Shown here: piece after piece, positions 35,282-44,130 of the stretch
How the letters are laid out: each line of letters opens with the position of its first letter
Numbering within the stretch: position 1 is the stretch's first letter
Source: Clostridia bacterium
GTDB lineage: Bacteria > Bacillota > DSM-521 > Neomoorellales > JACIYF01
Length of the DNA stretch: 52,967 nt
Assembly (NCBI GenBank): GCA_014360065.1
Contig: JACIYF010000006.1
Location: 1-52,967 of the forward strand
Reading direction: 5' to 3'
Made by a program: the position numbers and the translations under genes
Notes under the pieces: model-generated
Seen by the model: only the letters and a program-made list of their open reading frames with translations
Databases searched by the model: none
What the model was told of the DNA's origin: nothing

Positions 35282-35417
35282 GGCCTGGCCGGCTGATCCC
35301 GGCTGATCCACCGGCTACCTCCCCGATACCGCAGGTTTCTTCATTCCGCCTTACCTAAGAGCAGGCTTAAGATCAACATGGCCAGGACATACCGCCCCCA
35401 GGCCCAGGTCAAAAGCA

Positions 35418-36101
35418 CTATGATTGTGCCGCCTTCATTTGCTCACGATAGGCCTCCCAACGCTCGCGCAATAACTCGCGTAGGTAAGGTTGCAATCCCC
35501 GCTCCTGCATTAGGCGGCTTAGCCACCGAACCGCAGCCTGGTAATTGCCCAAACGCCCCTCCAACTCCCCAACCAGGTAGAGCATTAAGTTGGGATCCAT
35601 CTCCTTGGCGGATCCACTTTCTTTTTCGTAGGCCTCCCGGTAAAGATCGCAGGCATAGCGAAGGTATCTTTTTTCCTCGGCTTCTTCCTGACTGTAACGA
35701 TAAAACCAAGCGATGTGTAAGCATAAACCCGCCATGACCGAACTTCTTTCCAGATTTAGGTTGGCACAGAGTAGGCCCAATTTATATACACTTAAGGCAT
35801 CGGCCAGAGTTCGGGGCCCACTATAATCCTTGCGGCTGATTTTGCTCGCATACTGGTCGATTATTAATTGGCGCCGTTCTTTTTTGACCGGCCCAAAGCT
35901 AGCCGTAAAAGCGTAGCCGCAGTTAGGACAAACCATGACTTCATAAAAATAGGGGTTTTCACCCTCAAAGTGCCCGCAGAAGTCACTGTCGCGGCTAATT
36001 TGGCGGATGTGCCTTAGTCGCACCCTCTTGTTAGTGAACTCCCGCCCACACAAAAGACATTGGTAGCGTTTATCATACAAAGGCTCGCTCCCAGCAACCA
36101 T
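35418..36101 (-). CDS. DUF2225 family protein
   Basis: About 227 residues. An N-terminal zinc-ribbon-like part has paired cysteines (CLLCGREFTNKRVR and MVCPNCGYAFTASF), followed by helical, TPR-like sequence (YKLGLLCANLNLERSSVMAGLCLHIAWFYR, DPNLMLYLVGELEGRLGNYQAAVRWLSRL). This is the DUF2225 pattern found in Firmicutes; function unknown. ATG 36101 follows GGGAGG at 7 nt and is preferred over the ATG at 36125. Divergent from motA. Confidence 0.88.
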   Translation of the reverse strand: MVAGSEPLYDKRYQCLLCGREFTNKRVRLRHIRQISRDSDFCGHFEGENPYFYEVMVCPNCGYAFTASFGPVKKERRQLIIDQYASKISRKDYSGPRTLADALSVYKLGLLCANLNLERSSVMAGLCLHIAWFYRYSQEEAEEKRYLRYACDLYREAYEKESGSAKEMDPNLMLYLVGELEGRLGNYQAAVRWLSRLMQERGLQPYLRELLRERWEAYREQMKAAQS

Positions 36102-36325
36102 TTTCTTGCCTCCCTGCAGCAGCAACTACGGTGTTATTTATTGCGCACCATTTGATTCAATATAGAATCTCAGCTTCCTACCATGGCCTTTGTTCCCTCC
36201 CCTTAATCTTGTCCCTGGTTCTGTCGATAGTCTTGGTGGGAGAGGCAGTAGCGTGAGGGCTCGCCAACGAATACCTTTACAGAGGGGAGGCAAACTGGTA
36301 GCACTCGGGTGCCGCCAGACGTTTT

Positions 36326-37087
36326 ATGGACCTAGCCAGTGTTTTAGGTCTTGCTGGCGCCGTCCTAGCCATCATCGTGGCTCTAATCATGGAAGGAAAC
36401 AGCTTGGCTGCCTTGCTCAATGTTCCCGCCATTATTATTATTTTCGGGGGAACCATAGGTGCCACCGCCTTTTCTTGCCCAGTAAAGGAGTTGCTGCGGA
36501 TCCCGGAGCTTTTGCGCAAGGTATTCCAATCTGAGCGCAACGACGTCGAGGACACCATCAATACTCTGGTAAAGCTGGCGGAAACCGCTCGGCGGGAGGG
36601 GCTTCTAGCTTTGGACAGCTACATCCAACAGTTTGATGACCGTCTCCTGCGCGATGGTCTGTCCTTCGCCGTCGATGCGGTGGATCCAGAACAAATCCAT
36701 CATATTCTGGAGAATGAAATCATGCGGCGCCAGCAAGACTTCAAGAGCGGCGCCAAAATTTTCGAGATTGCTGGTGGCTATGCCCCCACCATGGGAATCA
36801 TCGGTACCGTTATCGGCCTAGTACACGTTTTAAGCAACATTGCTGACACCACCAAGCTGGCAGCTGCCATCGCCGTGGCTTTTCTGGCCACCCTGTACGG
36901 TATAGCCAGTGCCAATATTCTCTGGCTACCAATTGCCACTAAACTAAAAGCCCGGGCGGAGCAGCAGATGCTGGCAGACCGAATAATCATGGAGGGGATT
37001 ATCGGCATCGTCCAGGGCAAAAACCCCCGCTTGATCCGCCGTGAATTGGCAATCCTGGCTGGGATTGAGAGCCCTATCGAGCCGTAA
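36326..37087 (+). CDS. motA: flagellar motor stator protein MotA
   Basis: A 253-residue, four-helix stator subunit: N-terminal SVLGLAGAVLAIIVALI, cytoplasmic loop VNTLVKLAETARREGLLALD and DRLLRDGLSFAVDAVDPE, then GGYAPTMGIIGTVIGLVHVL and AVAFLATLYGIASANILWLPIATKLK. Conducts H+ or Na+ with MotB to turn the flagellum. The ribosome-binding site is weak. motB follows after 50 bp. No other flagellar genes occur in the window. Confidence 0.93.
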   Translation: MDLASVLGLAGAVLAIIVALIMEGNSLAALLNVPAIIIIFGGTIGATAFSCPVKELLRIPELLRKVFQSERNDVEDTINTLVKLAETARREGLLALDSYIQQFDDRLLRDGLSFAVDAVDPEQIHHILENEIMRRQQDFKSGAKIFEIAGGYAPTMGIIGTVIGLVHVLSNIADTTKLAAAIAVAFLATLYGIASANILWLPIATKLKARAEQQMLADRIIMEGIIGIVQGKNPRLIRRELAILAGIESPIEP

Positions 37088-37137
37088 CCAGGTGCGAGGC
37101 TGTTGGGGGCTGTCTTGGCTGAAAGGAGGGTTAACGG

Positions 37138-37875
37138 GTGCCATTCTGGACCAACAAAATCGGGCCTGAGGAAGACAGCCAGCCTAGCGCCCATGCTGGC
37201 TCCGGCAGCATGCGCTGGCTATTGACTTACGCCGACCTGATCACCTTGCTGATGGCTTTCTTTATCGTCATGTATGCCATATCCAAAGTGGATCTAGCTC
37301 GCTATGAGCAGCTGGCCCGAGCCTTAAGCCAGGTTTTCGTCGGCAGCGGAGGCGGGATGCTCTTGCCCGAACCCAACGGTGGCGACCAGGTGGTGCCGCC
37401 GGACGAGCTTGCCCAGATGACCCAGAACCTGCGAGCCTACCTGGCGGAACACGGACTTCAGGACCAGGTCTTTGTCACCACTACCAGCCAAGGGGTTATT
37501 ATCAGTTTTACGGGGTCCGTCCTTTTTGAGCGTGGCCAGGCGGTCGTACGGTCAAGTTCCTTGCCCATCCTGAAAAAGATCGGTGACTACCTGCGGCAAA
37601 TCCCCAATTACATTGGCGTAGCTGGCTCCACTGATGATCTGCCCATCAATACTTCCCAATTTCCCAGTAACTGGGAACTATCAGTGGTCCGGGCGACTAC
37701 CGTAATTCGTTTCTTTACTGAAACCACGGGTCTCAAGCCGGAGCGCTTTATTGCTGTAGGCTACGGCGAGTATCACCCCCTCTTTCCCAACACTTCAGAA
37801 GAAGAACGCCGCAAGAACCGCCGGGTAGATATCATCATTTACTATGACAACCCCTTTGCTTCTAGAGGCAAATAA
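37138..37875 (+). CDS. motB: flagellar motor stator protein MotB
   Basis: GTG 37138 with AAGGAGGG at 7 nt; 245 residues. A single N-terminal helix carries the ion-binding aspartate of TYADLITLLMAFFIVMYAIS, a plug/linker follows, and the C-terminal OmpA-like peptidoglycan-binding domain has NWELSVVRATTVIRFF and EERRKNRRVDIIIYY. It anchors the stator to the cell wall. Confidence 0.93.
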   Translation: MPFWTNKIGPEEDSQPSAHAGSGSMRWLLTYADLITLLMAFFIVMYAISKVDLARYEQLARALSQVFVGSGGGMLLPEPNGGDQVVPPDELAQMTQNLRAYLAEHGLQDQVFVTTTSQGVIISFTGSVLFERGQAVVRSSSLPILKKIGDYLRQIPNYIGVAGSTDDLPINTSQFPSNWELSVVRATTVIRFFTETTGLKPERFIAVGYGEYHPLFPNTSEEERRKNRRVDIIIYYDNPFASRGK

Positions 37876-38019
37876 AAGACTCCAACACCGCCTTCCCTCT
37901 AGCGCTCCATGGCTGCCACGATGTCCTGGCATGCTGCCATCTTGTGCTATACTGAGGTAGATGCTCTACTTAAGTATGCCCAAGGTACGTTTAAGCAAAA
38001 AGAAATAGAGGAAAGGCGG

Positions 38020-39048
38020 TTGCTTGAGGAAGTGGTCATCAAGGGCGGGGAATTCGGCCTCATCAAGCGCATCCGGGAACAAATGGGCAGCAAGATCGGC
38101 GATGATGCTGCCATCCTCCAGCCACCGAAAGGAAAGCTCTTGGCCAGCATAGATATGCTGGTGGAAGGAATACATTTCGAAAAGAGTTACATTACCCCCT
38201 GGCAACTGGGGTGGAAAGCCCTAGCGGTGAATATCAGCGATATTGCCGCCATGGGAGGGACCCCGCTTTACGCTTTGGTCTCATTGGGCCTTAGCCATGA
38301 CATCGATGATGCCTACGTGGATGAGATTTACCAAGGCTTGGCGGCCGTGGCCAGCCGCTTCGGCGTGAAGGTGGTAGGTGGGGACATAGTCAAATCACCA
38401 GGCCCGTTAGTTGTAGATGTGGCGATTCTGGGAGAGAGCGACCACCCGGTCACTCGATCGGGGGCACGCCCGGGCGATTTAATTGGCGTGACTGGGTATC
38501 TGGGAAGTTCAGCGGCAGGCCTGGCCTGGCTGCAAAGCCAGGCCAGGCCTGCCCGCCCCTCCCCGATCGGTTCCCCGACTCCGGTTTCGACCCCGCCCTG
38601 GGCACAAGAGCTGGTGCGGGCTCACCTGGAGCCTATCCCCCGGGTGGAGGAGGGCAGGCAACTTGCCGCCACCGGTGCCGTCAGCGCCATGATGGACATT
38701 AGCGATGGCCTAGCCAGTGAAATCAACCACATTGCCGAGGAAGGCCAAGTCGGGGCGATACTCTATGGCGAGGACGTGCCCATCAGTCAGGCCACCCTAG
38801 CTGCGGCTGAAGCCCTGGGCGCCGATCCCCTTAGCTGGGCCCTATTTGGCGGGGAAGATTACCAACTGGTGTTCACCTTTGCCCCCGAGGCCAGAGCTTG
38901 CATCAGCAAAGCCCTAAAGCGCCTGGAAAGCCGCTTTTGGGTGGTAGGAAAAATACTGCCCCAAGAACAAGGGATTAGGCTGGTTCGCCGGGACGGTAGC
39001 GCCGAGCAGCTCCTCCCCCAAGGTTACAACCACTTTCGATCTGACTAA
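38020..39048 (+). CDS. thiL: thiamine-monophosphate kinase
   Basis: AIR-synthase-fold kinase: EFGLIKRIREQ, GDDAAILQPP, ASIDMLVEGIHF, KALAVNISDIAAMGGTPLYALVSLGL, VGGDIVKSPGPLVVDVAILGE, MMDISDGLASEINHIAEEG and LFGGEDYQLVFTF. It phosphorylates thiamine monophosphate to the diphosphate, the cofactor of the 2-oxoacid oxidoreductase. The frame opens at 37909, but TTG 38020 with GAGG 8 nt upstream gives 342 residues, the usual length. A proline-rich stretch after LAWLQSQARPA (about 155-180 from this start) is an insertion relative to the family. Confidence 0.9.
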   Translation: MLEEVVIKGGEFGLIKRIREQMGSKIGDDAAILQPPKGKLLASIDMLVEGIHFEKSYITPWQLGWKALAVNISDIAAMGGTPLYALVSLGLSHDIDDAYVDEIYQGLAAVASRFGVKVVGGDIVKSPGPLVVDVAILGESDHPVTRSGARPGDLIGVTGYLGSSAAGLAWLQSQARPARPSPIGSPTPVSTPPWAQELVRAHLEPIPRVEEGRQLAATGAVSAMMDISDGLASEINHIAEEGQVGAILYGEDVPISQATLAAAEALGADPLSWALFGGEDYQLVFTFAPEARACISKALKRLESRFWVVGKILPQEQGIRLVRRDGSAEQLLPQGYNHFRSD

Positions 39049-39416
39049 CCGATACTGGGCCAGTCATATCACCAACTTAGGCCTCGTTGGTAACCTTCGC
39101 CTGTCTGGATACAATACCTTTCCCAAGCACTTCCACAGTGGATCTGGGGGCCGAGCGGACGTACGGACGGAACTTGTCGCCTTTTTCCAAATGTATAATT
39201 TCGACGGGGCGGGGCAAATTGGTACCGATGGAAGTTAAATGTACCAGGCCTTTATCCTGGAAGACTGGGTATGTCCATGACCCTGGAGCAACTGGCGGAG
39301 GGATTGCGACAGCGGCGCCAGGCCGGGCGGAAGCCAGGCCAGCCAAAAGCTGAGGCACGGGGTGTGGGGTGCGGCGCTTGAGGCAAGTGGCGTAGCGCCG
39401 TCAAGGGGGTTCAACC
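39049..39416. other. unassigned region with overlapping open frames
   Basis: About 370 bp between thiL and the ger operon. Both strands are open: a minus frame (39358-39077) containing GTNLPRPVEIIHLEKGDKF and a plus frame (39087-39353) over the same DNA. A short plus ORF from ATG 39270 contains LEQLAEGLRQRRQAGRKPG and ends at 39380. None is recognised or has a persuasive ribosome-binding site. No ger promoter was identified. Confidence 0.3.
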
Positions 39417-41060
39417 ATGATCCGTTTCCGTAACCCGATCAGAGCCGGGTGGCCGGGCCAGGGCAGGCCAAAGAGCCAGGGTAATCCTTCACCCCAAGAA
39501 CCTGGGGACAGCCCCTTTACCCAGGCCACCCTAAAGGACCAGGTTTTGAGCCCGGACCTGGAGGCCAACCTCCGGCAAATTAAAGCCGTCCTGAATAAAT
39601 GCAGCGACGTGGTTTACCGGGAGTTTGTCTTTGCCCAGAATGAAGAGATCAGGCTGGCCCTGATATACACGGACGGCCTGGCGGACAAAAGGCAAGTCAG
39701 TGACCAAATCATGCGGGCCCTGGCCCTGGAAGTGCCCATGGCCGTGCCCGGCCAGGAGATCACCAAAGCCCGGGCCCTGGAATTCATCAAACAGCGAGGC
39801 CTGTGCATACATCAAGTCAAGGAAACCGATAAGCTAAAGGATCTCGTCCACGCCATCCTGTCCGGGGATACCGTTTTGCTGGTGGACGGGCACGCCACCG
39901 CCATCATCAACGGGGCCAGAGGCTGGGAAACGCGCAGCATTACCGATCCGGAATCGGAACCGACGGTGCGGGGGGCGCGGGAGTCCTTTGTTGAGACCCT
40001 ACGGACCAATACATCGCTCATCCGGCGGAGAATAAAAAGCCCTGACCTGAAAATCGAGGCCCTGAGGCTGGGCGAGGTTACCGGTACCGACGTGGCGGTA
40101 GTGTATATCGAAGGCATCGTCAACGACAAGCTGCTGGCGGAAGTGAAAAGCCGGCTGGAAAGGATTAAGGTCGACGCCGTCCTGGAAAGCGGCTACATCG
40201 AAGAGTTGATCGAGGATAACCCCTGGAGCCCTTTTCCCACGATCAACCACACTGAGAAGCCGGACCGAGTAGCGGCAATGCTCCTGGAGGGAAGGGTCGC
40301 CATTCTGGTGGACGGAACTCCCTTTGCCCTGACCGTGCCAAATTTGTTCGTCGAGTATCTCCACGTCCCCGAGGATTATTACGAACGCTTTATTTTTTCC
40401 TCCGCCGTCCGGCTCGTCCGGTTCTTGGCCATGCTTATCTCGCTCACGCTGCCTTCGCTGTATATTGCCGTGCTCAGTTTTCACTACGAACTGCTCCCCA
40501 CCGCGCTCTTGTTGAGTGTCGCCGCCCAGCACGAGGCGGTTCCTTTCCCGGTGTTGATTGAGGTGTTAATCATGGAATTAAGTTTCGAACTTTTAAGGGA
40601 GGCTGGGATCCGTCTGCCGCGGCCCCTCGGTCAGGCGGTCAGCATCGTGGGAGCTTTGGTCATCGGGGAGGCTGCTGTGCGGGCCGGCCTGGTGGCCGCC
40701 GCCACGGTCATCGTGGTGGCCTTAACCGGCATTGCCTCCTTTGCTTTTGTGTACAGCTTCAGCATTGCTTTTCGCCTGCTGCGGTTCAGCTTGATGGTGC
40801 TGGCGACCACCCTGGGCCTGTTTGGATTGATCGGAGGGCTGGCGGTCATCGGCATCCACTTGTGCTGTCTGCGCTCTTTCGGGGTTCCCTACCTTTCCCC
40901 GCTGGTTCCTACGACTGACGCCGACTTAAAGGACGCGGTCTGGCGTGCGCCCTGGTGGGCCATGCTTTCCCGCCCCCGGCTGATCGCAAGGCAGGATCAA
41001 AAAAGGCAGCAACAGGGGTTAAAACCGACCCCGCTGGAGGTGCATCCGAAAGAAGTATGA
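39417..41060 (+). CDS. gerKA: spore germination protein, GerA/GerKA family
   Basis: A 547-residue GerA-family protein. The hydrophilic N-terminal half contains NLRQIKAVLNKCSDVVYREF and GDTVLLVDGHATAIINGARGWETRSI, then VRGARESFVETLRTNTSLIRRRI, the family signature. The membrane half includes FSSAVRLVRFLAMLISLTLPSLYIAV, ELLREAGIRLPRPLGQAVSIVGALVIGEAAV and the conserved PYLSPLVP. With GerB and GerC it forms a nutrient-gated germination receptor/ion channel in the spore inner membrane. First gene of the operon; its presence shows a sporulating organism. Confidence 0.94.
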   Translation: MIRFRNPIRAGWPGQGRPKSQGNPSPQEPGDSPFTQATLKDQVLSPDLEANLRQIKAVLNKCSDVVYREFVFAQNEEIRLALIYTDGLADKRQVSDQIMRALALEVPMAVPGQEITKARALEFIKQRGLCIHQVKETDKLKDLVHAILSGDTVLLVDGHATAIINGARGWETRSITDPESEPTVRGARESFVETLRTNTSLIRRRIKSPDLKIEALRLGEVTGTDVAVVYIEGIVNDKLLAEVKSRLERIKVDAVLESGYIEELIEDNPWSPFPTINHTEKPDRVAAMLLEGRVAILVDGTPFALTVPNLFVEYLHVPEDYYERFIFSSAVRLVRFLAMLISLTLPSLYIAVLSFHYELLPTALLLSVAAQHEAVPFPVLIEVLIMELSFELLREAGIRLPRPLGQAVSIVGALVIGEAAVRAGLVAAATVIVVALTGIASFAFVYSFSIAFRLLRFSLMVLATTLGLFGLIGGLAVIGIHLCCLRSFGVPYLSPLVPTTDADLKDAVWRAPWWAMLSRPRLIARQDQKRQQQGLKPTPLEVHPKEV

Positions 41061-41093
41061 AAATGGCCGGGGATGCTGGCGTAAGGCGACTTT

Positions 41094-41122
41094 GGGGGAG
41101 CCCTGCGAGCCGTTGGCGAGAC
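41094..41122 (-). repeat. partial R2-like core repeat
   Basis: GGGGGAGCC then TGCGAGCCGTTGGCGAG matches 23 of 30 positions of the core of R2 copy 2 at about 41298-41327. It lies between the gerKA stop and the palindrome-ended element. Confidence 0.45.
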
Positions 41123-41143
41123 CGAGCCCGGAGGCGGGGCCGA

Positions 41144-41238
41144 CCCAGCACTCAACTTACGAACCTGGTAATGGGGTTACCCTGCCCAGAAAGCGAGTAT
41201 CAATAGGCCATGGTATGTTTTGCTGGTTGAGTGCTGGG
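41144..41238 (+). repeat. palindrome-ended element E1, copy B
   Basis: A 95-bp element with perfect 13-bp terminal inverted repeats, CCCAGCACTCAAC (41144-41156) and GTTGAGTGCTGGG (41226-41238). The interior contains GAACCTGGTAATGGGG, GAAAGCGAGTATC and GGCCATGG, alignable with copy C in kdp. It sits in the 336-bp gap between gerKA and gerKB. Confidence 0.8.
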
Positions 41239-41282
41239 GAGGCCGGCCTCTTGAGACAGGAGGTCGAATTGGCCGGGAACCC

Positions 41283-41376
41283 CGCCGAAGGGTGAGGGGG
41301 AGCCGTACGGATCGCTGGCGAGGCCAGTCTTTCGCCGGCGCCAGCGCCCCGGCATGGGAAATGTTTCGGAAGCATC
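41283..41376 (-). repeat. dispersed repeat R2, copy 2
   Basis: About 94 bp, the reverse complement of the copy at 15235-15326 (GATGCTTCCGAAACATT, CCAGCGATCCGTA, GGCTCCCCCTC, CCCTTCGGCG shared). It ends 20 bp before the gerKB start, and one of its own ATGs (41361) is in frame with gerKB. Confidence 0.75.
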
Positions 41377-41396
41377 CCGCCGGAAACGCGAAGGGG

Positions 41397-42512
41397 ATGA
41401 AGCAAGGTTTGGAACCGGGGAAAATCGACAGCAAACAGGCCGTGATGTTGATGCTGAGCACGATTTTGCCCACGGCCATCCTCACCGTCCCTACTGTTGT
41501 CGTGAAGCACGCCCGGCAGGACGCCTGGCTGTCGATCATTTTCGCCACTCTGGCAGGATTATTGATCGCCATGCTGGTGGTAAGCCTGAGCCTCCGTTTC
41601 CCGGGAAAAACCCTGTTGGAATTCGCGGAGGAAATTTTAGGCAAGGTGCCGGGGAAGATTGTCAGCTTCCTGTACATATGGCTGTTTTTCCTTTATATAG
41701 GATCCGGAGCGGTCAGGGAGTTCGGCACCTTTCTGGTGACGGCCATGATGCCCGACACCCCGATCATAGTCTTTCAAATCGCGGTAATTGCCGTGGCGGC
41801 CTACGCGGTGCGCAACGGGCTAGAGGTATTAAGTCGGTTTAACCAGTTGTTTATCCCCGTTACGGCACTGTTGGCCATAGCTTTCATTTTGTCTGCCAAA
41901 GATATGAAGCTGGCCAGGCTGCTACCGGTTTTCGATACCGGCTTGATCCCTGTTATTAAGGGAAGCGTTGCGCCCGCCATGTGGCTGGGGGAGATCGTCA
42001 CCCTGGCCATGCTCATTCCTTACCTGAACAAACCACAGGAAGCCTACCGGGTGGCCGTTTTGTCTGTCCTGCTAAGCACCTTTTTTTTAACGGCGAGCAT
42101 TCTAGAGGCGCTGCTGATCTTCGGCCCCAACCTGGCAGGCTATTGGATCTTTCCAGCTTTCAACGCGGTCCGGGCGGTTTCCATCGCCAATTTTCTAGAA
42201 CGGCTGGATTACATCATTATGGTAGTATGGGTGTTGGGGGGCTTCGTCAAGGTGGGGGTGTTTTACTACGCCGCCGTTTTGGGCAGTGCCCAGTGGCTGG
42301 GGCTTAAGGACTACCGGCCCCTGGTGCTGCCGGCGGGGGTGATCTTGGCGGCATTTTCCATCCTTCTTCACGGCGAGAATATCGTAGAAATGCTCCATTA
42401 CATTTCCCTAGTTGAAGCGCCTTTTTTTCTGATCATCTTTGAGGTGGGGATTCCATTATTATTGCTGATCGTTGCCCTGACCAGGAGAAAGGGAGGGGAA
42501 GCGGGTGGTTAA
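41397..42512 (+). CDS. gerKB: spore germination protein, GerB/GerKB family
   Basis: About 371 residues from ATG 41397; a member of the APC-like GerB permease family with about ten helices. The N-terminus is GKIDSKQAVMLMLSTILPTAILTVPTVVV, then FPGKTLLEFAEEILGKVPGKIVSFLYIWLFF, and late VAPAMWLGEIVTLAMLIPYLNKPQEAYR. The frame extends back to 41220 through repeat DNA, and an in-frame ATG at 41361 also exists; AAGGGG abuts ATG 41397, so the true start is uncertain. It is probably the nutrient-binding subunit. The stop overlaps gerKC by 8 nt. Confidence 0.92.
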   Translation: MKQGLEPGKIDSKQAVMLMLSTILPTAILTVPTVVVKHARQDAWLSIIFATLAGLLIAMLVVSLSLRFPGKTLLEFAEEILGKVPGKIVSFLYIWLFFLYIGSGAVREFGTFLVTAMMPDTPIIVFQIAVIAVAAYAVRNGLEVLSRFNQLFIPVTALLAIAFILSAKDMKLARLLPVFDTGLIPVIKGSVAPAMWLGEIVTLAMLIPYLNKPQEAYRVAVLSVLLSTFFLTASILEALLIFGPNLAGYWIFPAFNAVRAVSIANFLERLDYIIMVVWVLGGFVKVGVFYYAAVLGSAQWLGLKDYRPLVLPAGVILAAFSILLHGENIVEMLHYISLVEAPFFLIIFEVGIPLLLLIVALTRRKGGEAGG

Positions 42513-43701
42513 GAAATTTGCCATCCTCCTTTTGCTGGCGCTTCTTGCCAGCCTCCTGGGAGGCTGCTGGAGCCGCAAGGAAATAACCGAGGTGGCCGTT
42601 GTCCTGGGGACGGGGGTAGATTGGACGGCGGACGGCCGACTTCGGTTAACGGTCCAGATCGCCAGGCCAACTGCTTTTGCTGGCGGCGGCGAGGCTGGGG
42701 GCGGAGGAAGGGAGGCTGCCGCAGCAAGTTGGGTGGTCTCCGCGGAAGGTAAGACCATTGAAGAGGCTGAAAGATACCTGGCCATGAAGGTCCCCCGCGA
42801 CATTTACTGGGGGCACAGCGTTATCCTGGTTATTGGGGAAGAAATGGCCAAAAGGGAGACGCAGACGGTGACAGATTTCTTTCTTCGCGACAGGCAGCCC
42901 CGGGAAACCATGTGGGTAATGGTGGCTAAAGGAGAGGCAAAAGACTTCCTGGAAACCTATTCGACTCTAGCGAAGACTTCGGCCCAGGCCGCCGGTTTTT
43001 TGACCCGGATGCGCACCGGCTACTCCGTGCAACTCCGCGAATTTGCTGAAATGTTGGCCAGCAAGGGAATCCATCCGGTGGCCACGGCGGTGGAGGTAAA
43101 AGAAGTGGGGGTGACACCGGGGCCGGAGAAAAACAGGTCTTCGCCCCTTAAACAGGTGGTCCTTTCCGGCGCAGCGGCGTTTAAAGAAGACAAGCTGATC
43201 GGTTGGCTGGATGCTTACGAGACCAGGGGTCTGCTCTGGCTGAAGGGCGAGGCCATGCAGGGAGTAATCACTGTGCCCAGCCCGGGCGAGCCGGATAAAG
43301 AGGTATCTATCAGGATCCGGCGGGGAAGTACAAAGGTTAGGCCGGAATACGACGGGGAATACCTGCGGTTTGACGTAAAAGTGAATGTGGAAGGGGACAT
43401 GGTTGAACAGCAAAGCCGCGAAGACCTGGCCAAGCCTGAGCAAATCAAAGCCCTGGAAAAAGAAATAGCCGGGGAGATCAAAAAAAGAGCCGTCGTCGCC
43501 CTGGAGAAAGCCCAGGGGGAGTACGGCGTGGACATCTTCGGCTTTGGGGACGTTTTCCACCGGAGGTACAAAAAAGAATGGCGGGAATTGAAAGACCGGT
43601 GGGACGAGGAATTTGCCCTGGCGAGGGTTAACATTGCCGTGGAGGCGCACGTGCGGGAGATTGGCCTTTTAACCAAGCCGGGTAGCACCCCAGAAGAATA
43701 G
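42505..43701 (+). CDS. gerKC: spore germination lipoprotein, GerC/GerKC family
   Basis: GTG 42505 follows GGGAGGGG. The lipoprotein signal KKFAILLLLALLASLLGGC has its lipid Cys at about residue 21, followed by the family N-terminus WSRKEITEVAVVLGTGVDWT. Further GerC features are IEEAERYLAMKVPRDIYWGHSVILVIGEE, VTDFFLRDRQPRETMWVMVAKG and a C-terminal DIFGFGDVFHRRYKKEWRELKDRW. A 398-residue protein anchored to the outer face of the spore inner membrane, completing the A-B-C receptor. Confidence 0.93.
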   Translation: MVKKFAILLLLALLASLLGGCWSRKEITEVAVVLGTGVDWTADGRLRLTVQIARPTAFAGGGEAGGGGREAAAASWVVSAEGKTIEEAERYLAMKVPRDIYWGHSVILVIGEEMAKRETQTVTDFFLRDRQPRETMWVMVAKGEAKDFLETYSTLAKTSAQAAGFLTRMRTGYSVQLREFAEMLASKGIHPVATAVEVKEVGVTPGPEKNRSSPLKQVVLSGAAAFKEDKLIGWLDAYETRGLLWLKGEAMQGVITVPSPGEPDKEVSIRIRRGSTKVRPEYDGEYLRFDVKVNVEGDMVEQQSREDLAKPEQIKALEKEIAGEIKKRAVVALEKAQGEYGVDIFGFGDVFHRRYKKEWRELKDRWDEEFALARVNIAVEAHVREIGLLTKPGSTPEE

Positions 43702-43722
43702 ATTTGGGAAAGAGCCCAAATC

Positions 43723-43956
43723 ATGAAGGGGACGAGGAACGTGATCGCCCTGTTGATCGCATTATTCATCGGCATTATCCTGTTCGAGGCGCCAGGCCTG
43801 ATCAAGAAGAAGATGTGGCGGGAACTGGCGGCCTTTGCGGTGTACCTGGCCATAGGTATGGCCCTAAGCATCCCCCACGCCCTGGGGGTAAAACTGCCCA
43901 ATCCGACCAAAGCCATTGAGGCGTTGTTCAGGCCCATTTCGGAGCTATTGAAGTGA
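43723..43956 (+). CDS. small two-helix membrane protein of the ger operon (D-subunit-like)
   Basis: A 77-residue protein with two predicted helices (about 7-25 and 38-56) ending LPNPTKAIEALFRPISELLK. It lies 21 bp after gerKC. Small two-helix D subunits are known partners of some GerA-type receptors (for example gerUD/gerVB-linked genes) and modulate germination; by position and size this is a likely member. The start ATG lacks a strong ribosome-binding site. Confidence 0.75.
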   Translation: MKGTRNVIALLIALFIGIILFEAPGLIKKKMWRELAAFAVYLAIGMALSIPHALGVKLPNPTKAIEALFRPISELLK

Positions 43957-44130
43957 GCAAGTGGATAATGGAGGATGGGCAAGGGAAATGCTGGAAAACG
44001 GCAGGATCAATGCCGGACAACTGGTCTTCGTATTCATAACCACGGGTGGGCTTGCGCCAACTCGGGTGGTTGTGGTATCCCATACATTAGAATGCCCAAA
44101 GCGGCTAACCGGCCAGCAGGGGTGGCCAGA

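Noticed and set aside
34888-35417. Repeated GGCTGATC motif near 35290-35315 as a CRISPR or tandem array
   Set aside because: Only two short adjacent copies; no spacer structure. No CRISPR array is present in the window.
41220-41396. 59-residue extension of gerKB
   Set aside because: It reads through the E1 and R2 repeats and has no family resemblance; the start is placed at 41397, with 41361 as an alternative.
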